Counted from the stretch's first letter, positions 25,301-40,300 are shown. The stretch: 64,000 nucleotides of DNA from Dugong dugon (GCA_030035585.1 CM057476.1:19700501-19764500); one strand, 5' to 3'. Notes: generated by a model not told the origin, from the sequence alone. Made by a program: numbers and translations.

Positions 25301-28300
25301 GCTTCCAACCGAGGGGACTTATTTTCCAGCGCTATATTGGACAGTATTCTGTTGGATCGATAGGGTTTTCATTGGGTAATTTTCAGAAGTAGATCACCAG
25401 GCCTTTGTTCCTAGTCTGTCTTAGTGTAGAAGCTCCCTGAAACCCGTCCACCATGGGTAACCCTGCTGGTATTTGAAATATTGGTGGTATAGCTTTCAGC
25501 ATCACAGCAACACATAAGCCACCACGGTACAAAAACCCGACCTCTACAGCTCCAAAACTGCTCGTCCACCAACACTTTATTGGCAATGATCCACATGTGA
25601 ATCTGTGCTATCAAAATAGCAACACACTCTGAGACTTTAAAGATCAGCATAATAAAACTGCCATTTCTGCAGGTCAGAATGCTTGAGTATCAGTGACTTC
25701 ATATCGTTCAACCTAATCCTCCGCTAGTTTCGAGTACTTAATACAAATCATGTACTTGAGCTTATAGTCTTGGTCTAACTCCTTGTATTCTGAAGCTTAT
25801 GCAAGATGCTGCTGTCTAAAACAGCATTTTCTCGTTCTCTTAGTTTTTGCCCCTAAGGTTAGTGATCTTAAGTTTTTCTCTACCAAGGATTATGCTTCTT
25901 GTTTTTCTCCCATGAGCCTCAGGCCTCGATAATTAACATCTACTTATGTGCATTTGTTAATAATCCATTTCCCTACTTTTATTTTAATGACAGTGATCAC
26001 CTGCTGATCTGAACCTCTGCTTAACATAACCAGTGTTAACCTTTTGAGCTGATAGCATGTCAGCCAAACACACTTGTGATTTTATTGACCTGTGTGGTCT
26101 TATCCTGAGAAAAGGTACAGTTGTCTTCGGGTTTTAGAAACAGTAAAAAGAGTTACAAACACCCACCCCCCCAAATATTACCTGTGAAGGTCTGCTAGGG
26201 GGCCCAGGATCCCAGCATGGGGACGTGTACTGCTTTGCTCTCACTGTAGGTATATTTGGATAAGCATTTTCATACCCAACTCCCATATCCATAGAACTGT
26301 GAAACATGATCACAGGTATCCCCATGGAGGCCTGGATGGATGGCAGGTATGAATGAAATGTTGGATTATCAAGTACCCTAGGGTGTCACACCACTCCCCT
26401 CTTGGTCGCATCCCTTTTTGTCACCGAAATGTCACCATTTTGGACCACACCCTCCAACACACAGCCATGTTTTTTTGTTTGGGTTTTTTTTTTTTTGGAG
26501 GCGGGGAGGGCTACCTCCTTTATGTATCATTTTTGCTTATCAACTACTTGTCACTCATTCACCTTTATCCTGTCCATTTTTCTGAATCTGATTTCTGGTG
26601 AAGATGGCAGGAAGTAAAACAGCCACCGCCCCAGAGGTGTAACAAGGGTAACAAGCTCCCAGGGGCAATCTTTAAGTTTGTTGGCACCTGTCTTCACTGC
26701 CCCCCCCCCAAAAAAAAACTGGGGGTTGAGTGGGTTATTCACCAGTAGGCCTCATTGAGAGGGGTCATGTGATTCAGCGGTCAGCCTTGTCTGGCACCCC
26801 CTTGGACTTGCGCCTGGGGGCAAATTCCCCCCTCTAATTCCCCCTCACTACACCTCTGTACTGTCCACCATCTGTCCCCCAAACACACACACATACACAC
26901 ACAGACGCTTAACATTCCATCTTCCTGCATTTTGTGAGCTTCATGCGTCCTTTTTCCACTTTTGCTCTGTCTGAAGGTCATTAATTCTTTCCCAAAAAAA
27001 TCAGTGAGCACCTACTATGTGCCAGCACTGTTCCGGGTGCTGAGGGAACAGCAGAGAACAACACAGACCTCATCCCTGCCCTCAGGGAGTTTACTTGCCA
27101 GTGAAGGAGACGGATGATAACAGATAATATATAATGTCAGACAGGTGTGTTATCTGAAGAAAAATGAATTCAGGTAAGGTGAGCAGAGGGAGCCCTGGTG
27201 GCACAATGGTTAAGAGCTACAGCTGCTAACCAAAAGGTCGGCAGTTCAAATCCACCAGCCACTCCTCCCTATGGGGCAGTTCTACTCTGTCCTACAGGGT
27301 TGCTATGAGTCGGAATTGACTCGATGGCAATGGTTTGTTTTTTTTAAGGTGAGGAGAGGAAGTGACTTGTCCAGCTACTGAGCTGGCTTCGAACCCAGGC
27401 AGTCTGATTCCAACCCAACTGCTCCAGCCGTATTACTTCTAGCCTTGGTCCATGGGCACTTTTGAATTCTGCATTCACTTACTTTGTTATATTATAGACA
27501 TTATGGTTACCTTTATTTAAAAAATAAACAGTTGCTGTAGAGTCGGTTCCAACTCATGACAACTCCATGTGTGTCAAGAACAGAACTGCTCCACAGGGTT
27601 TTCAATGGCTGTGGTCGTTTGGAAGTAGATTGCCAGGCTTTTCTTCTGAGTCACCTCTGGGTGGATTTGAACCACCAATCTTTCTGTTAGTAGCCAAGTG
27701 TTTAACTGTTTGCATACCCAGAGACTCCAGTTACATTTACAGCAACTGCATTATTTGAAGGGAGTTACATTTAATGCTGAAACTAGGTTCATATGTCAGC
27801 ATTGGGGCCAAAATTACTCTTGAAAACTCCCATCACTATCAAGCATGGCATGTATTCTTCTTTCTGTGCTGGACTAGATTGCTGTTTCTTAGGTTGAGCA
27901 TCTGATGTGGTCATTTTAGGAAGGCAGGCTAAATCTCCCACTCTACTGAAACTGTTCCCCTCTTTTTTCTTGCCACGTGTATATTGCTGAATTCAAGGAA
28001 GTTGGGAGCATGTGTGATGAGACTGTTACACTAGCCTGAGACCTAACATGGCCTGGGGGGAGGGTACTACAGCTTTCTCCATGCCCCTCTCTTCTCCCTC
28101 CAGATACAAGTCCTTGTGCCCGGACACCTGGCCGCACTGGCACGGGCCTCCAGCAGAGGGCGTACAACGGGTGATCAAGTACATTGGCTACAAACCCGAA
28201 GAGTACAAGTTAGGGAAGTAAGTGGCCAGGAAATGGCCAGACAGTCTCTTCTCTTGCCATCAAAATGTTTCATGAATTGATCCACATCCAGTTAGAGCCT

Positions 28301-31300
28301 GGAGAGCTCAGTTTTTTTAGGGCTTTATGTAGATTTACAAGCAGATACTTCATCCACTCAATTCAAGTGCTGCCGTAATCAGAGATTAAGTTACAAAAGA
28401 GCCCTGTGTTCTAAGCCTGACTTAGCAGCTGGGAGGAGCCTCTTTGCTGGACCACCTCAGTTCTGTGTGCCTTGATTCTTTCCTTGTTCAAATGCAGACA
28501 TAACTCCTGCAGGTGATACTGGAACCTATCAGTTGTGAAAGCATCTTTAGCATCCCAGAGAATGGTGTTCTACGAGTCTGGGTATCATTACTTACTATAC
28601 AGCTGTAGTTGTCTATAAACAGAACTTCCATACATATTGGGAATTTTGTGGGAGAACTCAGGGTGGTGAATCAGCAAGATTTTAGTTGTTATTTTGGTCA
28701 GGGCTAATTTAGTTGCAAGAAATAGAGCCCAAGCAAGAGGATCCATCCCCAAGCTGCCAAGATTCCCAGCTTCAGGGACATCTGCTTTTAATTCTCAATA
28801 CCAATTGGCTTTCCCAGCCAACTGCATTTACCTATCTCCCACTTGTACACAGCCTACTGTGGCCACCTGGCCCTTCTCCATCCTTAGGCTCTTGTTCTCT
28901 CAGCCTGCTCCAATAATGTTACTTTTCTGATCCAAATCCCTGAGGGGATTCGGGATCAGTACACCCTGAGGGAAGCTGGTCACGGAGGTGAGAGGTGGTA
29001 TCCATCCCTGATCTGTTAACCTTGGGCTGGGAAAGTAGGGTCATGTGGCAGGACACACCACTGCCCCCCAGTGGCTGCCCTGGGAAGTTTTACTCACAGG
29101 CAAGGACGTGGGTGGGTCAGGCAATGTGTGATCAATATTTATAGTTTATCTTGGTTGGTTGATGGAATCTTCTTTTAAACTTAAACCCATATCCTCTGTT
29201 TTTACTTTTGAAAGCCCTGGGGCATAACGTGAAGCAACTTCAGGTTAGAATGGTAACTGACCAATTAATAATTAAGATAATCCTTTTTTTTTTCCCCACT
29301 CCTAGAACCAAAATATTTATTCGTTTCCCCGGAACTCTGTTTGCTACTGAAGATGCCTTTGAATTTAGCAAACATCAATTAGGTATGATTTTTCTGCCCT
29401 GATTTCAATAAAAGTGAAGTCAACACATTTGATTTGGGGATAAATCTTAAACTCAGGTGTCCGATATAGTGTTGGAAGCATTCATTTTGCAATGCACAGT
29501 GAATACCAGTGTATAAGTTATCTGTTTGAATCCCTGCTTTCAAGTCTTTTGGGTATATACCTAGGAGAGGCATTTGCTTTGGAAACTAGGAATGAATTAT
29601 GGGATTATGACAAGGTACACGTGAAGTTCTGTCTAGAATGTTTGGAGGGTGGTCATGGAGGTGAATGGAACCTTAAACATGGTGGTGCCACCTCAGTTCT
29701 ATTTTGGATCAGACTTTGTTTTGCCACATGTGGAGCTAAAACCACTGGAGTCCATCCTCCTTAAGGTTTTACAAACTTTATAAGCATCTGACCCTGGCTG
29801 ACCCCTGCAGCCAGGGTGTCTGTTATGAATGGTAAACGAAAAGTCAGACGAGGGGAAAATACAAAAATAAAAAATCCGAAACTACTTGGGGAGTGGGGAG
29901 TTTTCCTTGGAAATCTAAACTGGTCTGTTAAGACGGACTATGCCCAAATAATGAGTGTTTATTATGTGCCAAGGAGCCCTGGTGGCAAAAGGTTTAAGTG
30001 CTTGGTTGCTAACTGAAGTCAGCAATTTGAACCCACCAGCGGCTCTGCGGGAGAAAAAATGTGGAAACTTGCTCCTGTAAAGATTACAGCCCAGAAAACC
30101 CTATGGGGGCAGTCCTACTCTGTCCTATAGGGTTGCTGAGTTGGAACTGAATCGACTCAAGGACACACAACAACTATATACCAGGCACATTCTAAGTCTT
30201 ATACATTCATGAGCTCACTTTATCTTCAGCACAAACCTACAGAGTAGGTATTATCCATCTCCAGTTTTCGTTCAGGAAAACTGAGGCACAGAGATGTTCA
30301 GTAACTTGTGGAAGGCTACACAGGTAGTAAGCAGCAGAGCTGGGATTTGAACCTGGGCTTGTAGCAACCACGCTGTCTCATTGTTTGACTCCTACAGCAG
30401 CGCACCGATCACGGGGGTCTGGTTAATGGGCAGGTGCTGACTCCAAGTGCCAGCCTGGGGTGAGCCTGAGTCAGCATTTCTAACCAGCTCCTTGTGGGAC
30501 CTCGGTCATTAATTATGTGGAGGGGGTTGGTGGGGGATGGAGATGCTGAGGGGCAAGTGGGTGTCTTGTGCTCACTCAGCCCTGGGTTCAGTCGCCTCTT
30601 TAGTAGCTGGTTGCCTCCAGCTGAGGAAGTGTCGTGCCCTGTCTGAGCTTCCTGGCCATCTGTAAAAGGTGCCTGTAAGGCCTGCCTTTGGGATGGTGCT
30701 CTTACCCGTCTGTTCCTTTCCCTGGGGGAATAAACGAGGAAGGGAGGAAGTAAACTCTGCAGTTCCAGGGCAGCTTCCGGTACAGGCTTGCTTTAACCTG
30801 CCTGCTCTCCTGTCTGCGGAGCTGATCACTTCCTATGTTGACCCCACACATCCCTCTGAGGCCACTTCTGACATCGCCCTTCTGGCGGGGGGTTGGGGGG
30901 AGGAGGGTGGCACTACAAAGAAGCCCAAACGAAGGCCCTTTCACTAAAACCTTTGTTTTATTTTAAGTTGGGAGAATCCAAGCCACATACAAAGGCTGCC
31001 TGGAAAGAAAAGCATACCTGAAAAAAAGACAAGCAGGTAGGACTGAAACAGAAAGCTGCCTGTTTGCAATGGGCCACAATCAGCAGTTTTGCTCTCCTAC
31101 CCTTGGCCCCGCGTCGGGGGCTCCTCTGTGCACTCTCCTCCTGCCTGCCCACGCGAGCTCAGCTTGGGGTGGGGCTGCCCCAGGTTCAGTTCTGGGGCCT
31201 CTTTCCATTTCTACTCTACTGACTGGAGATTATATTTGTTCCATGGACATGTTTTTACCCACAGTATATGCGTGTTTTAAAATTTTTTTTTTAATTTTAC

Positions 31301-34300
31301 AAACACTACAAGAACCCCTAAAGGCTCTCCTGTGTCCCTCCCAATCATGTTCCCATGTCCCCCCCCACTTCTTAGAAGTGACCACGCCCCTGAATTTTGC
31401 ATTTATCATTCTCTTGCTTTTCTTTATAGTTTTACCACCTATGGATGTATCACTAAACAATATATAGTTATAGTTTGGCATGTTTTGAACTTAATGAAAA
31501 TAAAATTAGACTATTTGTATTTTTGATGACATTCTGTACTCTAAATTGTTTTTGAAATTCAGCCAGTAGATGTGTCTATTTAGTTATTCATTTTCATAGT
31601 TCCATAATATAGTATTCCACTACATCAGAGGTCAGCAAATTTTTTCTTCAAAGGCCAGACAGTCAGTATTTTAGGCTTTTGAGTCATATGGTCTCTGTCC
31701 CAACTGCTGAACTCAGCCATTGTGGAACGTAGCCTTCGACAAAAGTCAATGAATGAGCATGGCTGCGTTCCAATAAAACTTGATTTCCGTAAACAGGCTG
31801 CTGGCCCTTAGGCAGTAAGTAGTTGCTGATCCCTGCACTGTATGGATATACCACAGTTATTGTTGATAGACATTTGCATTGTTTCTAGGTTTGTTTGTTT
31901 GTTTCTGTACTGTAAACACTGCTGCTACAAGAAAGAAAAGGAAAGCATTTTAAATATCTGAATAAGTGCCAACACTTAAAAATTGGGAGATAAGCCAGAA
32001 ATCTTTCATGTGTCCCCGTTTGTTTACATATCGCAATTTTTAAATGTAGATGACTAAATCAAGGTAAAGAAAACACTGGTGAGACCCTAAACCATCACAA
32101 GTAACCACTCCTGTCCCTGACAACTGCCTTGGGAGACCCTGACCCTTGGCATAGTTTCGGGGCTCCCTCTGTGCTTGTCTCCTGGCTCAGTCAGCTGTGT
32201 GAGTGCCCCAGGTAAGAACCCATGCCAGTGAGCGGACTTTCCATCGCTGGGGCTAGCAGAGTGCCGTGGTGGGCATCCTGATGTCTGCTGGGTGAATGAA
32301 TAACTCGGAAAAAGCCTTCTGTATTTAAATGTGATTACGCTGACCTTCTAATGCCAGCGGTGCACTCTTTCAGCCATCAAACTGGAAGCCCACTGGCGTG
32401 GAGCCCTGGCTCGGAAGGAGGCCAAAAGGAGAAAGTGGGCTGTGCAGATTATAAGAAAGTAAGTTCACAGGTGCAACAGGGAGGAGCGGTCACTAACTGT
32501 TGGTGCGCTGCAGAAAGGGTGGTCATGGATGTGGCTGAGCCTTTCTGTGCTTTTCGGATTTGTACAGAAAGGAAATTTTCTCTCTAGAACATATCAACCC
32601 TGAGGAATTCGGTTCCGTCTCCTTGCTCTAAGATCCCTAATTTGACAGTGATTACAACTCTTTACATTTATAGTTTCTCTTAACCTAGCTCAGAAGTCAC
32701 GAAGTCAAATACCTTCCGATGCCAGGCAGGTACAGTGAGCAAGTCCTATGAACAGGGACAAGGCAATAGGGAATGATGGGGACTGTGGCAAACTGGAAAG
32801 CTGAGTCCACCTCCAAGGGGGCAGTAACTACTCTGCTCCAGTGACTACTGCCATAGAGAAATGCCAGGTCAGTATTGCCAGATTTTTCTTTTGCAAGGAA
32901 ATCTGGCAATCTGGCTTTCATGTGATATCTCCCAATTTTTTTTTTTTTTTACTAGTTTTTTTTGCAACTAATTCAAGTTTTTTAAAAAATGGTGTGGGTG
33001 AAACATAGCATATCTTTGGGGCAGATTTAGCCTGTGGGCTGCAGCACTGGCTTCTGGCCATCTCGATAATCTCTACCATTTTGTCCTCTGAATCAAACAC
33101 ATGGGGAAAGAATACAAGTCCTAGTGAAGAAATGGGCCAGAAAACTAACACAGCACGTTCCTGTTTAGGTTCATAAAGGGATTCATCAATCGCAACAAAC
33201 CCCTTTCTCCTGATAATGAGGAGTTTGTAGTGTTTGTGCGGAAGAATTACATCTTGAATCTCCGGTATCACGTTCCGAAGAATGTCTTGGACAAGAGCTG
33301 GCTGCGGCCCCCTGGCATCCTGGAAAATGTAAGGACTGCGGTGGGACTCTGATGTTTCAAGTGATGCGGGCACTGATGGAGCTTAACTTTGGTGTTCCTC
33401 TCTGCTGCCTCCCTTGGCTTGAAAGGGCTGACTTAGCAAAGTACTTTGTTGCATAAGAAATGCAACTCCTCAGAATTGACACTATCCATATGTCTTAGTC
33501 ATCTAATGCTGCTCTAAAAGAAATACCACAAGTGGTAGCTTTAACAGAGAAATTTATTCTCACAGTCCAGTAGGCTACAAGTCCAAATTCAGGGCATCAT
33601 CTCCTGGAAGAAGGTCCTTGTGATGCATCAGTCTTCCTTTGGTTTGGGAGCATCTCACTGCAGGAACCTCAGGTCCAAAGGATGCGCTCTGCTCCCAGCA
33701 CTTTCTTGGTGGTATGAGGCTCCCATGTCTCTCTGCAGGCTTCTCTCTTTTATATCTCAAGAGATTGGCTTAAGACGCTACCTAATCTTGTAGACCTCAT
33801 CAGCCTAACTGCCACTAATCCACCTTATTACATCGTAGTGACTGAATTTATAACACATAAGGAAATCACATCAGATTACAAAATGGAACACAATTATACA
33901 ATACTGGGAATCATGACCCAGCCAAGTTGACAGCTATTTCTGGGGGACACAATTCAATCCATGACATCATACTAGAATTATAAAGCCCATAGATGTCTGT
34001 TCAGACAGAGCACTTTTTAATGGTTTCTATCCATGACGTGGGGGCAGTGGTGGTTCAGTGGTAGAATTCTCGCCTTCCATGTGGGAGACCTGGGTTTGAT
34101 TCCCAGACATTGCACCTCATCATGCACAACCAACATCTGTCTGTCAGTGGAGGCCTGTGTGTTGCTATGATGCTGGATAGGTTTCAGAACTTTCAGACTG
34201 AGACTGAGGAAGAAAGGCCTGGTGAGCTACTTCCAAAAAATCAGCCAATGAAAACCCCATGAATCATAAGTCTGATCTGTAACACACTATGGGAATGGCG

Positions 34301-37300
34301 CAGGACTAGTCAACATTTAGTTCCGTTGTGTTTATTGCATCACCATGAGTTGGGGGGCTGACTCGATGACAGCTAACAACAATATCCTTGATGTAGCTTT
34401 CCAGATAGATTAAGTGACTGTTGCCTAGAACAGTGTTTCTCAAAGATGGTCCGAGGATTATGTGTTTGAAACATGAGATGGGTGCTACCTATCAACGCAG
34501 ATTCCTGGGCTCCACCCCAGACTCACCGAATCAAAATCTCTAGGAATCAGTCATTTTAGCCAGCTTCCCTGGGGACTCAAAGACATTCAAGCTTGAGAAC
34601 CTCTGCTTTGGGCAATAGCAAAGACTTAGAGCAACATTGGAAGGCTTGCTGCTTGCTTTATTAAGACTGTACCTTAAATCAAACTGAATGGAACTGTGCT
34701 TTAAAAGCCTGTTTGGGTTGGTCATGACCCGAGACACGGTGTGAGTGAAGCAGGTGGAAGAGATGTGTGTTCTCCGTGCAGGCATCGAATCTACTCAGGA
34801 AAATGTGCACAAGAAACCTGGTTCAGAAGTACTGCCGCGGGCTCCCAGCTGGGAGAATAGCCCAGGTAGAGACTTGGTGTGTCTACGGGGCAGCAGGATG
34901 GTGGTGGGGTGAGTGCCGGTCCTACAGCCAGACTATAAGCATCAGCAGTCCTCACGACCACATCACCTCTAAGATAAGGGTCCGACTAGTTCTGAACTTT
35001 GCAGGCATACTGAGGATTAAATGCATGTGGATCTCTTAGCACAGAGCCTTCAATAACATGTCAGCTATTGTTATAATCACCATCACTCTTACAGCTGCCG
35101 TGTGAATATACTCCAGATGGCTCTTGCACTGCTAACTGTGCAAGACTCCTTCCCTGCTGGAGGTCTGGCTTTATGATTAGTTGCAGGCCAGTGAACATTT
35201 TCTGTTAAGATGCCAGAGACTAAGTATTTTAGGGTTTGTGGGCCACACAGTCTGTTGCAACTACTCACCTCAGCCGTTGTGGCGCGAAAGCAGCCCCAGA
35301 CAGTGTGTAAATGAATGGGCAGAGATACGTCCCGACAAAACATTATTTACAAAAACAGGTGGTAGGCTGGATTTGGCCCACAGGCTGTAGGCTTACTAAA
35401 CTCAGATCTAAAAATAAGAAACTGCTCTCTGAAATTCTGAACCAGGGCTTTGAACTGGTTCTTCCCAGTTCAATCATGGCTGACAAAGCAACGCCAGAAT
35501 GGGAAATGTAATCTCCCTCTTAGAAAACAAGGGCAGCATACACGTTGCATAGCAACCAAATCTCTTGCCCGTTGGATTCTGCAGAGTTAGAAATAGCAGT
35601 GACCGGCTCAAAGATGGTGGCTGACCACACCACTTTGTGTGTGTGGCTCTCCTCAGTCCTGGCAAAAATCCAGTCTCATGCATCAGGCTTCTGAAAGGGC
35701 TCATTATGCCTCTTCTAAGTCTCCCATTCCAGGAGTTCAACCCCTAATTTTTCCTGTTATGGTTCTGGTTTTAAAAATTTGGGTCTTTCCCAGTTTCACT
35801 TCATTAGCCATGACTGAACTGGTTCTGAACATTCCACTTTCAGGAAGTCAGTGCAAGTAAGGGGACAAGCAGAAGTGTCAACCCCAGTTCCCTACCAGTG
35901 TAGTTTTTAGGGCATTTTGCCGAAGTCAGGAATATGTTCCGACTTCTACAATGCAGAAGGATAACAAGGCTCCTACCAATTTATCCAGGGAAATAAACAA
36001 GATATGTATGTAAAGCCTACTGTCCCAAAGAGTCCCTGGCTACCATTTTTGTGCTTTCAATTGTATATTACCAGATGCAGCAAAAGGTGGTTACAAGTGA
36101 CATATTCAGGGGAAAGAAAGATGGCTATGTGGAAAGTTTAAATCAACCCTTTGCCAACAGCCGGCTAGGTAAGTCCATTTTCCCATCTGTGTGCTCACCT
36201 TCTCTATTCCGAGAGAGGCCATCGGAGGACACTCAGCTCTGCAGCATTTCCTGACAGCTATTTCCTAGTTGAGATCTTGGTCACAGAGGGAGGCAGCAAA
36301 ACCAGAAGACCAGAGATACCAGAGTGACTTTACCACAGGGTACGTATTTACTGATGACTCACACGGTGTTTTGGTTTCCTCTTTAGATGAAGAAGACATT
36401 AATCCCAAAGTACTTCAACTAATTAGCAATGAGAAAATCCAGGTAAGATGTCTGTCCTCAGCCCTGAACAAGGTTCCATTGCTAAGTCTGATACCAGAGT
36501 CTGTTTTCTACACAGTGTCTGGAAGCATTATTTCAAAGGCAGGGCTGCAGCTGGGTGGGCCAGGGTTCTCAGCTGTGGTGCTTGGGGTATTAGGTAAGAT
36601 TATGGGAAAGAGATGACTAGTACATGCCTGATGGTCCTCTAGAAGCTGTCTTGGTTCAGTTTCCTATGAAACTAGAGTGGAATGCAGCTGTGAACTCAAA
36701 CATTTCTTATTTGTGAAAGACAGTATCGCAAGGGCCTAGATGCAGGCGCTGCCTTTATAACTTCGTACCCGTGAGATCTGGCAGGTCCCGTCGGCTCTCA
36801 GTGTGTCCACTTGTCTGTGAGTGTGGATAACGGGGTTACTGAGAGGAAGAGTAGGCAATGGGAGTGAAGGCCTTCGCTGCCTGGCATGTAGCAGTAGGTG
36901 AGCGTTTGCCGTTACCGTGTGCTTCTGTATGATGGGGACTGGAAATCCCTTCCGGCTGTGAGGGCTTGTGGTCTTTATAGAGTTTTAATGTCCACAGTGT
37001 GTTTCCATCTCCCTTGTTCTCTCGGAGCAGAGCCGTGACGCAGGTGCCCAGAGCCTTGACTTCTTAGAGGGCAATGCTGTGAGGCAGAGCTGGGAATCGG
37101 AGGCTCTCACACAGAGCCACGGTACAGGAAAAATCTGTTTCGTTGGGCTTCTCTGAATGTGTGAAGTAACTTGGCCAGAGTTTGAGTAACTGTTAGGCAT
37201 CTCAGGATTCCACCCCTAACAAGTAACCTTCCCCTCTTGGTGATGGTACTCCTTACAGTATGGTGTCCCGGTCATTAAATACGACAGGAAAGGCTTCAAG

Positions 37301-40300
37301 GCACGGCAGCGGCAACTCATTCTTACTCAGAAAGCAGCTTATGTGGTGGAACTGGCCAAAATTAAGCAGAAAATAGAGTACTCAGCACTCAAAGGTAAGA
37401 AGTGCACGGCAGCCTTAGACAACTCACTGAGCTGACTTCGCTACTAAGAAAGAAAAAACAAACCCATTGCTGTCAAGTCGATTCCAACTCATAGTGACCC
37501 ATAGGACAGAGAACTGCCCCATAGTTTTCAAGGAGTGCCTGGTGGATTTGAACTGCCGATCTTTTGGTTAGCTGCCGATGCACTTAACTACTACACCACC
37601 AGGGTCTCCAACTTAGCTACTAGACGCTGGTAATGAAACCCTCAAATGGAGACACAAGTGTAGGATGGCCCTAAGGCTCTGGCTCCTGGGCGTCCTATCC
37701 TGGCATATGATCAATGGCACCCCCTTCACTCAAGTATCCAGGTTGGACATTAGTCACCGTCTACAATGACCTGTTCAACCACAGACCTTTCCAATAGAAT
37801 AGGAGACCGATTTCTGGACTATGCCCTTCATCCTGCTAGGCCCAGCTAGGAGGAAAACAGCATGGGGTTGAGGAGCCCTAGGTGTGTCTCTTCTTCTGTA
37901 TTTATGCCAAGTCTTCCAGTTCTGGGCCCCTAACTGTGGATCTGTCTTAAGGTGTCTCTACCAGCAATCTGAGTGATGGGGTATTTGTCATTCATATTTC
38001 ACCAGAGGACTACAGGCAAAAGGTAAGTGACTTGACTGCCACCAGTCTCTGCTAACAGAGGGAAACACTACCCTAGCTAACTGTTAACAACCACGAAACT
38101 CCAATATTCAAATGTATTCTTCTTTTAAACTAATACTGAAACCACAATGTCCTTTCCTCTTCACTTCAGGGGGATGCCATCTTACAGTGTGAACACATAT
38201 TTGAAGTGGTTACTAAACTTGCCGTGCTGGTTAAGAGAGAGAACGTTGTAAATGTTGTTCAAGGAAGGTAGGTGGTTTCATCTTTTTGCTCAGGAAGTAA
38301 GTCAATGTTAAAATGTTTAACAGAACAAGAAAGGTACAAATGTTGATCCTGTTACCCATATCTTCTCCTTTCCTCTCCAAAATAAGCAAGCACTGTCTAG
38401 CAGCAGGAGTCAGTGAGTGGCACACATGGTTGAGCACTGGGCTACGAACCAAAAGACAGGTGATTCAAAACCACCCAGAGGCACCTCGGAAGACAGGCCT
38501 GGCAATCTGCTCCCAAAAGGTCACAAACATAGAAAACCCTATGGAGTGCAGTTCTACTCTGAAACACGCAGGGTCACCATTGAGTTGGAATCAACTTGCC
38601 AACAACTGGTGGTCAACCAGCTAAGTGTGGGGGAGAAGCCTCCCCTTGGCCTCTCTGGTAAAGAACTCGTTTTCTTCCTCATTCCCTTTGATCTTGGGTA
38701 CCAGAGACATGAAGAACGTCAATGATCACTCACTGACCTAAGGAAATAGTAGTCTTACCATAGTTTTCAAAGGAGCGGCTTATGTTCGTAAGGGAAGCTA
38801 TGGCCAAGTGAAAGGTAGGCCTCTGAGTCACAACAAGTGACATGCTTGAGCACAGTGGGCCTCAGCTTCACAGGCCACTTACAGGTGATTACGACCTAAA
38901 AGAAAAACACCTAGCATGTAAAAAACCAAACTCGTTGAGTTGATTCTGACTTGTAGCAACCCTATAGGACAGAGTAGAAATGCCCCATACCAGAAGCAGA
39001 CTGCCACCTTTCTCCCGTAGAGCGGATGGTGGGTTCAAACTGCCAACCTTTCAGTTAGCAGCAGAGCGCTTAATCACTGTGCCACCTGGGCTCTTTAATT
39101 CAATTCTGAAGTAGATGCCACCTTCTCATTTTCACGGGTGAGGAACATGGAGTGCGAGGTTAACCAGCATGCTCAATGTCACACAGCTAGGGAGTGGCAG
39201 TGCCTGGGTTCCTAAGGCCCATGCTTGGCTCTGGTACCTGAATCGTGTGCTGTGGCTGCAGCTCTCTGCTCCAGAGCTCCTGTGACAGCAGGATGCTTCC
39301 AGGGAGTCAAGTTTCTTTCTCCTCAGAGTTTAGCTGCTCCTATCAGGTTTCAAGTTTCTACAACCTAGTGGGCAAATTCTTACATGGAATAGGGAAAACT
39401 GTTGAGTACAGGCAGTCCCTGGGTTATGAATATACTTGTCCTTTAACGTTATGTAAATTTGCCCTCATTCTGAAACGAATGAACCAACCGCTACTCACAA
39501 CAAATTCTTCATCACAATCACTTTCACTTGCTGCACGTGCTGCTTTTAAATCACTGCAAAGGCTTCAGCCTTTTCTTGCACTAAAACCCATTGCCGTCGA
39601 GTCGATTTCAACTCATGGTGATCCTACAGGACAGAGCAGAACTGCCCAACAGGGTCTCCAAGGAGTGGCTGGTGGATTCAAAATGCCAACCTTTTTGGTT
39701 GCAGCTGAGCTCTTAACCACTGTGCCACTAGGGCTCCACTGCTGCACTAAAGTAAGGCTAAATAAGAATCATATGTACATGTTCCTACTTACCTATAATT
39801 TCCACTTAAAGACACAATTAAGAACAGATCTCGTTTGTAACCTGGGAACTGCCTGTATAACCTGGGAACTGCCTGTACACTGAAGTGTTACTTCTGTTTG
39901 CTACACCTGAGAATACTCAGCCCCTCACTGTAAGAGTATCAGCATAAAGGTGTGTAGGTACCTCTTCAGACATCAAACTGGCCCCTGGAAGAACTGAAAG
40001 AGCTAAGCTGATGTGAGACTAACTGCAGAAACGTGGTTAAGTTTCCTAGTTATGGAAGTTGTGTTCTTTTGATAGCTCAAATAAGCAACACAACTCTGCA
40101 ATAAAACAGGAATTGGATCTCAAAACTAGTAAAGCTTTCTTCTAAGTGAATTTCTTTTGCAGACCAAAGGCTGAGGAAAAAAAACAGATTATGTAAGTAA
40201 TTCATGACTTTGTATCTTTTAAGTTTACAGTTTTACATTAGTCCTGCAAAAGAAGGAACAATAGTTTTCAACACTGGACCAGAAGAACAAATCTATAAAG

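Noticed and set aside
34041..34113. Possible tRNA-Gly gene
   Set aside because: It is the head of a SINE with a body, tail and target duplications. The acceptor stem has mismatches and there is no own terminator.
39245..39883. 212-codon open frame on +, the longest in the window
   Set aside because: It runs through a reverse AfroSINE (39584-39738) and MYO1H intron sequence, has no recognisable domain, and lies between two proven exons.
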